A stretch of 64,000 bases of DNA, taken from contig OZ005689.1 of NCBI GenBank assembly GCA_963930775.1, positions 26,906,058 to 26,970,057 on the forward strand, read 5' to 3'. Positions 10,621 to 21,617 of the stretch are shown here, one piece after another (the first letter of the stretch is position 1; the number at the start of each line of letters is the position of its first letter). The notes below the pieces were generated by a model that saw only the letters and a program-made list of their open reading frames with translations, did not search any database and was not told the origin of the DNA. Source of the DNA: Cliona cf. orientalis (taxonomy: Eukaryota > Porifera > Demospongiae > Clionaida > Clionaidae). Position numbers and translations under genes: made by a program.

Positions 10621-10960
10621 TTTGGTGTCCTAGTTTATCCACCCAAACCTTGTTTTCTTTGGATGTTACATGCATATCAATTTTAGAGTACCATGCAAGT
10701 TGTGCATGATCGAGGAATCCAGCACCACAATATCACCAAAATAACCCAACTTAACAAATGCACACGCTCACATATGAATTACATGTACGTTATTAAGTAT
10801 CATGTATTAAGTTTTTATGAAATAAAACAAAATGTATTGAATATACATTATTAGTATGATGACAGAACTGACTAGGTATTGTGGGTTAATGGTGATGGAT
10901 AAAAAATACGTTACAAGACCAACCAGTAATCCTACTCAGATTAGTTTACACCATGTCCTC
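10621..10960. other. Intergenic, nothing recognised
   Basis: AT-rich spacer between the tandem array and the end of the next gene. No motif or repeat shared with the window was found. Confidence 0.4.
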
Positions 10961-11911
10961 TTACAAAACAAGAATCAGACTATAGCCACCATCAACAGCA
11001 ACAAGTGGCTCATATGAATCTATGATGGGTCTACGACCGTGAAAATGATATTCAATTGTATCTAATATGGCATAACAAAAATCATTTTCCTCGTTCAAAA
11101 TTCTTATGGGCCATTTCTCACCAAGAAAAGGTGTAAGATCACAATAAGAGTCAATTCCATAGATTTCACTGCCATGGCTTTCACATCTTACTTTTCCAGC
11201 CACACTAAGGCCTCCCATAAAGGTGTAGTAGTCGAAAGGGACCTCAATACGATTGACTGGATCTGCTCTCCCTGAAGGCTTTAGTGCCAACTTGATCTGG
11301 TGTTTTAGCTCATTGTGTGGATGAAATGGAGCAGGAAAGTCTAATGTAAGAAAATATAAACATTTCACTAAGCACTGTAAGATTAGGTGGACCTAGAGCC
11401 TAGTAGGGCCACTCCCTCCCTTGACATTAGCATGTATGCACATACGTGCACACACACACACACGTCAATATGTACGCATGCATGCATGTGATATACTCTG
11501 AAAGATGCATGCATAAGCAGTAGTTATGTGACATTAATGAGGGTGCACGAGATATACAGTCTAGTGCACCCATATTTCCCTGTGACCCCCCCCCCCTTCA
11601 TCGATCATCAGGCTACCAAAACCAAAGTTTTTTTTTCTGCTTCTTGGTACGGTAGCTTGAACAAACAAACAACTACAAAATACCAACTTACCTTGAACTG
11701 GATAAATGATCTTAACATCCTTGTCCCGCCATTCATCGTACTCGGACTCGTAGCCAACGTAGTGGACCTTGACGCGACGGTTCTGCCTGTCTTTTTCTAG
11801 CTCATACAGCTTCTCTTCCCTTGGTCTTTTCCTCATACTAATTTTGCAAAATTCAGTGTTCGCAACCTCTTTGTAATTCTTCACTTTCCTCGCTCTCAGA
11901 TCATACGCCAT
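10961..11911 (-). CDS. Two-exon gene with chromo-barrel/Tudor-knot-like N-terminus
   Basis: Exon 1 is 11911-11692 and exon 2 is 11340-10961. The donor reads CAAG/GTAAGT and the acceptor TTCTTACATTAG/A; the phases join exactly to give a 199-aa protein. Residues ~45-70 (VKVHYVGYESEYDEWRDKD) resemble the chromo-barrel/Tudor-knot fold that recognises methylated histone tails in MRG- and MSL3-like proteins. The N-terminus is basic (LRARKVKNYK, RKRPREEK). Exon 2 (FPAPFHPHNELK ... RILNEENDFCYAILDTIEYH) is not a family I know. A GTAAGA overlaps the end of the last codon and stop, so the gene might splice onward. A DNA copy of the exon 2 end lies inverted at 9556-9765. This is one of the better host-gene candidates, though a transposon origin cannot be excluded. 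Confidence 0.6.
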
Positions 11912-13320
11912 CTCGATCCACTTGATCTCTAGCTCTTACCACGGATGCAAGTTCGCACGTCTATCGTCCTGGACAGTAGGGTCAAAGGTTAATTATTTAC
12001 GGTACAATAAGGCAGGGCGTGCGCCGGGCGGAGACTTGATCGTGGCTTCCGCTCCTGGAGCACGAGCGCTACATTCTTTCTTGCTATTTACTTAACGCTG
12101 CCGGGTGTGATGATCGCTTTTATACACAACCTTCTTGATATGCTTTATAATTACTCATCATGCATAATCATTACAGTTAATATTAATCTTACCATATGTG
12201 GTACATAAATGTTCAGCGGCCATGTGTGTATAATATTATTGTAGTCACACACTTTGCTCTGAGTGAACTTGTTATTCAAAAATATTTTGTAGTAGTGAGA
12301 AGTTTGGGTATCTTCACAGTGGAGTACTCAGGTACGTTAATGCCTGGGTACGTAGAGGTCAGAGCGTAATCACGTGCGTGCCATATATCCCTACGCATTT
12401 AGTCACATGATCGCGATCATCGCCATATAGTTGCTGTACAAAGTTAGGAGGCAGTTGAGGCGGCGGTGAAATCATCTAGCTGAGGGCATCTATCCATCAC
12501 ACGAGGGAAGTATTCTATATTTCGAGTTATAATTCCATTTGGCACAACGAAAGATGGTTCGAGGTGGAAGATATTCAGGTAAGTATATGGTCGCATGACC
12601 ACCAGGTTTCTTACACGTTGTGCTTCTGTAGCTTTATCTGCCAACTGATCTGCCTGCCAAATGTGTTTCAAGTAGTTTGGTATAAGGGCTATCTACTGAG
12701 CCTATAGAGACCGCCATCCTGGTTGATCTAGACCGCCGCCTCTTGCGATTTAGATATCCCAATGGCCATCGTTTATGACATCATAGGATCAAGACTAATT
12801 AAGGGGCGTGGCCAAAAGGTAGTTCTTCGGTTTAAGGAAGAGTTGCTCTATCTCATGGTGAAAGTAAGGTGTCCTTATGCATGCAAGGCCGGAGGAAGCA
12901 ATTTTCATGTGGTCAGGCCAAATATAGTCAGTGTATTGTGCTGGGTAGTGGCGTGCATAAGCACGCTAAGACTAGGGGGGTCCGGGGGCATGCTCCCCCA
13001 GGAAAATTTTGAAATTTACAGTCTCAGAGATGGCTTCTGGTAGCTTCTGAGTCCAATTTTAACAGACACACTTTAGCTTCACAAGATATCCAATATTCAG
13101 AAATTTACAGCTAATACCTTGTTTTCTGTAGGCAATTAGATGAGCTGTACATTCCACCACAGATACTGGGGATAGCTACTAGTGGCAAATAACTGTGATC
13201 CCATGCATGGCATGGCCTATGTGGCTCACTTTAATACCAGTATACCGGGGTATGAGTTATACTTTTGCACTAGAGCCAGAAGATACTGATACCTTAGTGA
13301 AGTCCGGACAAGCTAGGTCT
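11912..13320. other. Intergenic region, possible divergent promoter and repeat fragment
   Basis: Upstream of the chromo-barrel gene there is a GC-richer stretch (11940-12110) that could be its promoter. On the opposite strand an ATG at 12554 opens a short frame (MVRGGRYS) ending at a good GTAAGT donor (12579), which would suit a divergent first exon, but no second exon was found. At 12945-13060 lies a repeat fragment (GGGGGCATGCTCCCCCA, then GGCTTCTGGTAGCTTCTGAG) that recurs at 55075-55190. The rest shows nothing I can support. Confidence 0.4.
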
Positions 13321-13449
13321 GGTTCACGGGTGTTTCATTGCAATGCGCGCGCGGCCCTTTAGTTTATACCGGAAGATGGCGTTAATAATTAATTTGTACA
13401 TCCTGTTTATGAACCACGCGTTCGTGCCTCATGAATATGAGGAATGTTA

Positions 13450-13760
13450 ATCGACCTCACCCAAGTGCAAACAGTCCAGGGTTCATGGCTACCTCGTGGA
13501 AAGGTAAAGCTAGTGTAGCTCTATCCAGCACTGAAAGAGCGATGTAATTTGAATGTTCTGGGACCGACTTACATGCAGTTCAAGTCAGCGATCAACAAAC
13601 AACAAGCGGTTTCTCGTACATACAAGATGAGTTCTACCAGCAAAGCTGGATTTTTTGAAGACACGAGGTAAGCTGTAAGAAAAAGCTAAATAGTGATAGA
13701 TTGGAATGCAAAAAGACTTGTCCGGTGTCTTTTTTTTCTGATGGAGTTACGCGGTCATAA
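13450..13760 (+). other. Left-end plus-strand start-plus-donor motifs inside the Chapaev-like element
   Basis: Two plus-strand ATG frames run straight into strong donors: MATSWK then GTAAAG (13485-13503), and MSSTSKAGFFEDTR then GTAAGC (13628-13670). They would start transcripts convergent with the transposase gene. No partner exon was identified, so this may be chance. Confidence 0.25.
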
Positions 13761-13932
13761 AATATGGATAAAAATGGTGCATTGAATCTTGAGCTCGCGT
13801 GTGCGCTTTATAACTTTGATGTGAACATGTGGGGGTGAGAGAGCCTTTGAGGGCAAAAAAAGAGAAGGGGTAGGCATGGGGGAGGGTAGGCAGATATGAA
13901 CAGCTATGAAGATATACAAAAATAAGTTGGCT

Positions 13933-16900
13933 TCAGGTGGAGTCCACTTTTCTTTTTTTAATAGGAGGCTTGGCAGCGACATTGGCAGGAGCTACGTGAA
14001 GCAGGTGCTCTTTCATTTTATGTTTGAGCCGTTGAAGTCGATCCGGCATCACGTCAAACATCTTGCCCAACCTATTGAAGTAGGCATGGATGCTTTCAGC
14101 TCCTTGTTCCCCCATCATCCCGAACCCAAGATGCCACTCCTTGAGCCAAGGCACCACATGCTCCTCCAACATGTGCATTTTGGGGATCACAGAACATGTT
14201 GGGAAAAATTCCCGGTAGTATCCCATGAAGTCTTTGATATTTGTTTCTAAAAAGGTGAGTATAGTAGATAAATAGTTGAGTTTATAGTTGGTTTTGCACT
14301 TACCCAAGTCTGCTATTTGTGCATCTGTAATCATGTTGCCATCATAGATCTTATGGCACTTCTAAAGAGGGTAAAAATTCTTGAAAATTTGGCCTCGATT
14401 TCAGTTGCCTTGGTGACCAGAGCAGGGCAGTGCTTTTGTGCTGTAGCTACCACTGACGCGCAAAGGGTATGGATGTTGGCTGACTACAGATACACAGTGA
14501 TCATGAGATATACGTATTATACAGTTGAGGAGATTTACAGTATTACCTTCAGTGCTCGATGAACATGGTTGCCTACAAAGGTTCCTGAGTAGTAGGCCTG
14601 GCGTTGGACGTGAAAGGAGGCCAGTGCTTGCTCCAGGCTGTTTACAAAGGGGCCTTCCTCTTTGTGAAACCCTTTGTTAAGGGTATCATCAAGCTGTGCT
14701 ATCTCGGAATGCTGTGAATGTGCACATGGGACTGATAGAAGCATGAGTAAGTTCAGTATTAATACTTACAAGTTGTTGCAAGCGTGTATTTGTTGCCTGC
14801 AGAGCTTGTAGTGCCTGTTGAAGCTGAGGAGTTGATACTGTAAGCACTCCTATTGCTAGCCCATGTGTGAGCAGCTGCTCCAGTTGCTGCTTGGTGTCCT
14901 TCAGTGCCAACTGTTCATCTTTTAGCTCCGTGAGATGTTGAAGAGCTGCCGAAAACCGCTGGTAACTGGGCCCACAGTCGTCTGTCCCCTGCATATGAGC
15001 TGTCAAGTCAAGCTCATGGCAAGCATTCTCCAGGAGGACAAATAGACGCAAAAAAATCCCCAGGGTGATATGGAGACCTGGCGGGCACACCTGTTAAAAT
15101 TTATTAGCTTGAAATCATCTTGTCAGGTACATTATATACCTGTGTACTATTAAATTTTATGTAACCTGTGTGAGAGGGAATTCTTCAAAGAAAGGCTTGT
15201 TGATGCAGTTGTTGAACAGCTTTGCCTTTCTTAGATCTGCTCCTGCATCGACAAACTTTTTGTTGTCTTCCACAATGGAGTCAACCGTCCTGGAAGCAAT
15301 CGCACCACGAGTACTTGGTGAGTGGATGAGCTGGTCTTGTCTGATGAGGCACCACAGGCAACAATGTCGACCTGATGGGTATGTTAGTTTGAATTAGTGT
15401 ACACTTGTCCTCAATGTGTGTATGTACCACTTGCTCCGGAAAGACCATATATCCGACACAAGAACTCATAGTCACCACACAAGAACAGCCGAATTTTCTT
15501 CCCTCTGCAAGATTTTATATTAACTACATCTAACTCTATGTGCATGTACCATTGTTCACCTCCAGGTGCGGCTCTGAAGCTCGGAGATTGTGTCGATGTA
15601 TCGACCTAAACCAATCTTCATGTTGGTGTAGGTGTCTGGTGCTTCGAAGATGGAGAAGATGCAGGTGTTCTCCGGTGCATTGGGACTAGGGATGTTGAGG
15701 ATTTGGAAGCATGATTTGAATGAGCCTCCTCCCTTGTCTCCCCCCAGTTTCAACCACACTTCATCTTCTGGAATGGCACCTCCATGCCAGGTAACACGGT
15801 GTACACTATTGAGAGTAGCTCATCATAAAGGATCATTTTGTGTTGGTTATACTTACCCTCTACTATCATCGCTGCTCTGGTTTAGGAGCGATTCAATCTT
15901 CTCCCACAGATGAGGAATGTAGGCAAGAGGGACTTCCTTGATAACTTCTCCTCCATCCTTATGATTGAAGGACATTGGAGCCCACTCTGCCTCAAGGTTG
16001 TCACCTATCAACTCTGCTGCCTCTATCCTCATCCTCTTCTCACTGGCAATGGTAAGACCCCACTCCTTCATCCACCTATTTTTTCAGTAGTTTGGAGTTG
16101 AGCCCATCTTGGGTGAGGTATTCTTACCTCCTCATAATCCGTAACTTGCTCCAGGGGATGCTGAGGTCCGCTTTCAGTGCTACTGACTGCTCGACTGAGA
16201 TGCGGAAGCCACCCTCAGCCCGTCTGATCTCCTCTATCAGCTTCCTTCTCTCTTCTTGACAGCAACCATGGAGCTCGTGTGCCAGCTGGGTGGTATCATC
16301 CCCAGCACTGACAGCAAAACGAACACTTGCCAGGGAATGTGACCTTTTCCGGATGGTTCGTGGGGCCGCCTTTCCTGATGGCACTTGTGCCTGACTCACC
16401 CGTACAAAGGTCATTGGCTATGATTATATGTACATTATTATTATCCAAGCATGTGTGCATATTAAATGATTATGTACATACCCTCCCTCCTGTCTTCATT
16501 TGCAGAACATCCTCCGGACTACCAGACATGGAGCGTCGAGCAAGTGATGTCTGAAGCTTCTGCTCTACTGGGGTCAAAGGTGAAGTGAGCGGTCTCCTCA
16601 GAACATCTTCTACACTACTGTCGGAAGAGACTCGACGAGTGTGAGTGGTACAGTCACCCTTTGCATGGTCAGTGTGTGCATCTAACTGCACATGACTCTG
16701 GCACCTCCCACAGATCACACACAGACTTCCCAACAGGTGCAGAATCAGTGTGGATGCTGACCTGATGCCTGTGCTGTACTCTCTGAGATGGTGGTCATAG
16801 CAGCAAGGGCAAGCCAAGTCACTACTGTGCTGTATCCAACTGCACAAACATTCCGCACACACGACAGACTGACATGACACGATTTCAACAGGAGAAGTGA

Positions 16901-17396
16901 GCACCCCACAGCAAATCAGACATGTCAACTCTGTGAGAGCCCCTTGGTTATGGTGTGTGCAGACATCAACTTCAGCGAGAGGAGCAAAAGGAGGTGGTGC
17001 TATCTCCCGAATGTGATCAACACAGTACCTGGGACTTATGGTCGGCGGTCGACCAGCCGTGCGTTTGAGTTTCTTCGGCCTCCCTCTTCGTTGAAGCGAG
17101 TGGTAGTGCTCACACACTTGACAGCTGTCCTCTGCATGGGTGCACCATCCTTCAAACACCACAGTCATGTGCTGATACTGCTTCACTGCACTGGATGCTT
17201 TAAGCAGGACAATCTTGCAGGAGTGGCAAAAGAACTGGGGGTGAATATCGGGGCTGTCGGACTTGATGGAGATTTGGAACACCTCCATAAGCTGCTCTTT
17301 GAAATCAGAGCACAGGTGCTTCACCTTCACTGCCTTTGTCACTACCTGCCTGCCACAGACCCGACAAAGTCTCCCTAGAGCAGTGCTATGATCCAT
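13933..17396 (-). CDS. RAG1-N-terminal-like / CMC DDE transposase, ten exons
   Basis: Exons: 17396-16482, 16417-16128, 16075-15857, 15805-15560, 15504-15428, 15371-15166, 15090-14770, 14711-14547, 14483-14304, 14246-13933. All junctions are GT-AG with compatible phases, giving ~977 aa, close to RAG1 size. Residues 10-60 (LCRVCGR ... FQISIKSD ... IHPQFFCHSC) match the RAG1 N-terminal zinc region. Residues ~159-199 form a RING-type finger and 226-244 a C2H2-like finger, the same order as in RAG1. The rest has D498 (LGGDKGGG), D568 (FLCGDYEFLC), C587-x2-C590 (CLWC), H899-x4-H904 (HMLEEH) and E925 (GEQGAES), the CMC/Transib/RAG1 signature. The C-terminus has KKRKV, a nuclear-localisation motif. 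The one defect is a missing base near 14362 in exon 9, between SRIFTLF and KCHKIYDGN; it may be real or an assembly error. The start ATG at 17396 immediately precedes the zinc region. It would bind and move its own CAC-ended element. Confidence 0.8.
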
Positions 17397-17876
17397 CTAA
17401 AGCATGTAGTGTATTATTATTGCAGTAATTATTTGTACTATTTTTGATGTGGATTATGTTGTAGGGAAAAAAAGGACACTCTACCTTATCTTCAGCAGGA
17501 TGTAGTACAGCTATCAGAGGGTTGGTTGACCACAAGGAGTAGACCGTGAAAATTCCCTTGCCACCAAGAAATGAATATTTACTAGGTGCACTCGCTCGGC
17601 TTCTTTGTGGTTGCAGCTGCATAGGGCCCGCCAACGGCATGCGCAGTACTGTATAGTATGAATTATTACTGCGCAGACGGTGCCAGATGGTCTGCAAGGG
17701 TTGGTTCTCATGTGGAACCGATTATCATAACTGTAGTGTAGTATTTACGATTTTGATTCCATAGTAAGGTATATACATAGTATATGTTGCTATGCAAAAT
17801 GAACGCGTTGCTACGGCAAGCCACGCCCACCCGCGCGCTACCGTAATTATCCAATTATTCGACTAAAGGGCCGCGT
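17397..17876 (-). promoter_or_regulatory. Upstream region of the Chapaev-like transposase gene
   Basis: The stretch between the transposase start and the right TIR should contain the promoter and a possible non-coding first exon; a GATAAG/GTAGAG donor-like site lies near 17484. Two overlapping open frames here (17386-17697, 17514-17711) carry no domain and appear to be chance. No TATA box could be assigned with confidence. Confidence 0.35.
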
Positions 17877-17893
17877 TGAAACACCCGTGGGTT

Positions 17894-18300
17894 CAAGCAT
17901 ATGCGAGTTCTTTGACGACCTTTACCACACAATCGATAGTGTTAGAGACCATTACCTATTCATTCAAACGATAAAAAAAGTGGTCCGGTTTTGGCCTGAC
18001 CAACCGGACCGCCTCCGCCGGCCCTGTCATGTTCGATTACAGAGATTCAGGCTGTCAAAACTATCCCAAAAAACACTCGGAAATGGGTGTCCCAGTCCTT
18101 AACTGGCCTGAATAATGAAATCCATTTGCTCTATGATTAATTTTGAAAGTAATCACCGTACTATAACTACAATGGTATTAATTTATTACACCTCTGCAGC
18201 TTTAATTGAATTTCTAATCCAATCTGTCTTTAAGGGTGAATCTCTGGAAATAACATGTATTGTTATAATAATTATTACGTTTTTTACATGCTATAGATAT
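17894..18300. other. Intergenic, repeat-like GC phrase
   Basis: Contains the palindromic phrase GGTCCGGTT ... AACCGGACC (17981-18010), probably the end of a repeat. I found no partner and no gene. Confidence 0.35.
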
Positions 18301-18305
18301 TAATT

Positions 18306-18629
18306 TTAGTACTCATCATCACGAAGGTCACACTTCAGCCACGCTAGTTTCAAGGCTTCTTTCTCCCAGTCCTTCTCTATACTACCAAACTTATAAAGAA
18401 CACCATCATCGTCACAATCTGCTTCAATATCAACTCTTCGCTTAAAATCGGGAGTTAACTTAAACAAGCTCTTTTCACCAACTTGTGCACCAGACTCTAT
18501 ATAGCATGATTTTAGATAATAATATAATTTATTTTTTGTAATGCTGAATGTACCAAAACACTCTTCATAATCACTTTCAGGCTCACTGAGATCCCCATTG
18601 CACAGGATACTATCAAGCTTTGAATTCAC
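18306..18629 (-). CDS. Hypothetical acidic protein or exon
   Basis: A 107-codon frame rich in D and E (DLSEPESDYEE, VDIEADCDDDG, CDLRDDEY at the end). It lacks a membrane segment or signal peptide and I do not recognise the family. A MITE starts at 18648, 19 bp upstream of its ATG, so any upstream exon or promoter has been displaced or cut. Composition is closer to real coding sequence than to the surrounding AT-rich DNA, but without a homologue it stays uncertain. Confidence 0.35.
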   Translation of the reverse strand: MNSKLDSILCNGDLSEPESDYEECFGTFSITKNKLYYYLKSCYIESGAQVGEKSLFKLTPDFKRRVDIEADCDDDGVLYKFGSIEKDWEKEALKLAWLKCDLRDDEY

Positions 18630-18647
18630 TTGCTTGTATCTCAGGTA

Positions 18648-19115
18648 CCGTATAGCAGGAAATTTTCGTTGGTGCTAATTTTCGTATGATTGGCCAAAAC
18701 ACCCTTAGAATAAATTTTCGTATTTTTTAATTTCGTATGCTTGCTGCGGGACATTGCGCGCATGCACAGCTGGTAGCGCTCGCACTTACGTGCGGTATAC
18801 GGTAACGCTAGCATCACTGGCTTCCATGATCGTAATCGACGCCGATAGCGGTCCACTGGGATCAGAAAGGTCACTTCGTTTCAACGCCTTGGCAAAGAAT
18901 CGATAAAGAGACATCGTTCAGTGAGCTAGTCTTGCATTTAGCACATGCCGCTAGCGACCGCTTGTGGCTGTGGTAGGCGTATAGGTCAAAGGTCACGCGC
19001 AAAAGGTAAAAAATTTCGTACGTTCAAATTCTCGCAATTTTTTATTTTCGTATAAGGGATGGAGCATACGAAATATACGAAAATTAGCACCATACGAAAA
19101 TTTCCCACTATACGG
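18648..19115. mobile_element. MITE family E copy 1 (CCGTATAGC...GCTATACGG)
   Basis: Inverted ends CCGTATAGCAGGAAATTTTC and GAAAATTTCCCACTATACGG are flanked by TA on both sides (18646-18647, 19116-19117). The interior repeats AATTTTCGTA and its complement. It is the same family as 22809-23265 but in the opposite orientation, and contains the decayed counterpart of a short frame (SDLSDPSGPL) seen better there. Confidence 0.85.
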
Positions 19116-19117
19116 TA

Positions 19118-19800
19118 GTTCATTGCTACAATAATTTTATTAGTGTGCATGTATATTAAATAGATTTGCTGTATAAATTGTGTATATTATACAATACCAA
19201 CCATATCAGTAACATCCTAGTGAGCTGCTTTCTCATAGATTCTGCTGAAAGCTTTCAAATTATTATTCATTGATATATTGTTTGAAATGATTACTGTATG
19301 TGTATACATAAGCTTACCTTGATTGCTGGTAGCCTCTTACGAACAATACATTCAAAATACTGTAAGATGAAGGTAACAATTATAGCGTAAACAGAGGTAA
19401 TGGAGAGTGACAAGCATGCATAATGAGGTGGTATTCCTTTGGTATAATAATATGCAGTTTTGGTATGTATACCAGCATAACCTTCACGATACTGCGCATG
19501 CATGTGATTAAAAAGTGATATGCATTTAATTGGTTTTATGTTTGGGAATTAGAGCATGAACTTCAAGGTACCATTAAATTGCGTGAGCGTGATGATTGGC
19601 TAATTCAAATAGCGAATCGTGAAGGGGCGTGGCCGAAGAGGCCATACGAGTGCTTTTGGTCGAAGGTGGGCGTGTCGCCAGAGATGATTATGCGCGTGTA
19701 ATTAGCGACCGGAAGTGGCCCCTGAAGAAAACACCGGTAATTGCCCACATCAAAGCAAGATCAAAGCATTCTTTCTTAACTATTAACCGAAACGACTTAA
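19118..19800. other. Intergenic, nothing recognised
   Basis: AT-rich, with scattered short frames and no motif. A stretch at 19570-19740 is GC-richer and has GGGCGTGGCC phrases common around repeats in this window, but I could not pair it. Confidence 0.35.
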
Positions 19801-19802
19801 TT

Positions 19803-20118
19803 ACACACTAAGTAGTTACACACTAAGTAGAAAAAAAAGACTAAATTAATTCGTGGAGGAATTGGGAGCACTTGGGAACGTAATTTTTACATGGGCATGC
19901 AGAATGGGTCGAAAAACGAGATTTGATATGAGAAAATTTTTATTCACGCCTTAGAATTATAGTTACGGCCCTTAAGTTCACCCATATGTTTGTATAGGGA
20001 AGCCATGTGTTTGCAATGTTTTGAGTCCCGGTGTGCGTTATTTAGCTAGTCCAGTACACGCATAGGCTACCATGCAGCTAGTATCTTTTTTTTCTACTTA
20101 GTACTTAGTGTTTAACAA
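19803..20118 (+). repeat. ~300-bp repeat with ACACTAAGTAG...CTACTTAGT ends
   Basis: Bounded by ACACTAAGTAGAAAAAAAA (about 19816) and TTTTTTTTCTACTTAG (ending about 20102). The body (TTGGGAGCACTTGGGAACGT, CAGAATGGGTCGAAAAACGA, GTTTGTATAGGGAAGCCATG) is copied at 20762-21022 in the same orientation. Confidence 0.75.
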
Positions 20119-21373
20119 GGAGACCACACACTAAGCAGAAAAAAAAATTGTCCATAAACCACCACATAGTTGAGCTGGATGCCCATACAATCGGAAACAA
20201 GGCCATCTATGCTCCTAATACATAGGCGTAGGAACCATGGGGGCTCCGGGGGCTGGTGCCCCCCTATGTTTTCTGATAGTTACATAGCTAGACTCAATTT
20301 TATATACGCTGATCATACTGCCCTTGCCTATAGATCTGTAGAGCCCCCCTTTACCAAACCATCTTCTTACACCCTGTAATAGAGCCTAGAAAACTCAGAG
20401 TACATGATCAGTGTTGAGGTTCAGTACCAGTGGCCCCTGCAACACATTACTTTCTACTAGTACTCAAGATCACCACAGCACACACACAAGGCTAGGGGAA
20501 GAGGTTCAGTACCAGTGGCCCCTGCAACTCGTTACTTCATACTACTACTCAAGATTACCACAGCACACACACAAGGCTAGGGGAAAAGCACAAAACAATT
20601 TTATTCATGTTTCTTAATTAACTAGATGTACTTTCCCACACATCCACGCATACACAATGTAAAACTATTGCTGTATTACCCCACCTACCTCTCAGCAAAA
20701 ACGGGAGAGTTACTGTTGTGGCTGATTCTTCATCCATTCAGCAAGTCTCTGGATACAATACAAAATTAATTCATGGAGGGATTGGGAGCACTTGGGAACA
20801 TAATTTTTACATGGGCACGCAGAATGGGTCGAAAAATGAGGTTTGACATGAGAAATTTTTGATTCACGCCTTAGAATTAAAGTTACAGCCCTTTAAAGTT
20901 CACCCATATGTTTGTATAGGGAAGCCATGTCTTTGCAATGTTTTGAGTCCCGGTGTGCGTTATTTAGAAAATCGCTAGGCCAGTACATGCATAGGCTACC
21001 ATGCAGCTGGTATTGTATCCAGAGGCTTGCTGAATGGATGAAGAATCGGCCATAACAGTAGCTTTCCCGTTTTTGCTGAGAGGTAGGTGGCATAATACAG
21101 CTACAGTTTTACATTGTACATGCATGGATGTGTGGGAAAGTACATCGAGTTGAGAAACAACTAAAATTGTTTTCCCCTAGCCTTGTGTGTGTGTGCTGTG
21201 GTGATCTTAAGTACTAGCGTGTTGCACGGGCCACTGGTACTGAACCTCACTCAACACTGATCATACATTCCGAGTTTTCTAGGCTCTACTAGGAGCATGG
21301 GCGCATTGTATGGATCTACTAAGAACTATGTGGTGGTTGCTGGACTATTTTTTTCTGCTTAGTGTGTGGTCTC
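20119..21373. mobile_element. ~1.25-kb palindromic element (long inverted repeat)
   Basis: Left arm 20119-20760 and right arm 21025-21373 are inverted counterparts. Both ends read GGAGACCACACACTAAGCAG inward, followed by CCACCACATAG. Further in, ACACACACAAGGCTAGGGGA, ACTTTCCCACACATCCA and TTCATCCATTCAGCAAG are all mirrored. The left arm is longer because of a tandem duplication at 20411-20585. The centre (20762-21022) is a copy of the 19803-20118 repeat. A solo right-end-like sequence recurs at 21980-22010. Confidence 0.75.
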
Positions 21374-21411
21374 CTTGTTACAACCTAAGATAAAAAAATA
21401 TGTGAGCGTGT

Positions 21412-21450
21412 AATGTAATGTAATTAATGTAATGTAATGTAATGTAAATA
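21412..21450. repeat. TAATG microsatellite
   Basis: Seven near-perfect TGTAA/TAATG units in about 40 bp. Confidence 0.85.
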
Positions 21451-21617
21451 ATTCATTTGAAGCACAGGAAAAGGTATTGTGCAATAATTTTTATATCAGC
21501 ATGTAAAGTGGATCAAAATAATAATTGAATCGTCTCAGATTTTTGATTTTCACTTTCAGTTTTGAAATACGAGTCGTAGTAGTTTCTGACCACTAAAGTA
21601 TGAAGGAAATGACTACT

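Larger units (their letters stand above)
13325..17889 (-). mobile_element. Chapaev-like transposon carrying a RAG1-N-terminus-like transposase
   Basis: The left end CACGGGTGTTTCA (13325-13337) and the right end TGAAACACCCGTG (17877-17889) are perfect 13-bp inverted repeats. After a small indel the similarity continues through GCGGCCCTTTAGT. GGTT flanks both sides (13321-13324 and 17890-17893), and a fifth base C on the right could extend it. Termini starting CAC with a 4-bp duplication are what I know of Chapaev elements; 5-bp duplications with CAC ends are typical of Transib and RAG. The element is 4,565 bp and contains one long multi-exon gene on the minus strand. I infer autonomy, subject to one frameshift in exon 9. 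Confidence 0.8.

Noticed and set aside
12554..12578. MVRGGRYS exon as a host gene start
   Set aside because: A good donor follows, but no second exon was found and eight codons are too few to support a gene.
12444..12671. 75-codon minus-strand frame
   Set aside because: No motif, and it overlaps a plus-strand start-donor signal. Neither is strong enough to call as a gene.
16944..17378. 144-codon plus-strand open frame
   Set aside because: It is antisense to the zinc-finger exon of the RAG1-like transposase, whose motifs and splice phases are strong. The plus frame has no domain.
13933..17396. Orthologue of vertebrate RAG1
   Set aside because: The similarity is to the N-terminal zinc architecture and the general DDE signature, and the gene lies between transposon termini. 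No RAG2-like partner is visible, so I call it a transposase.
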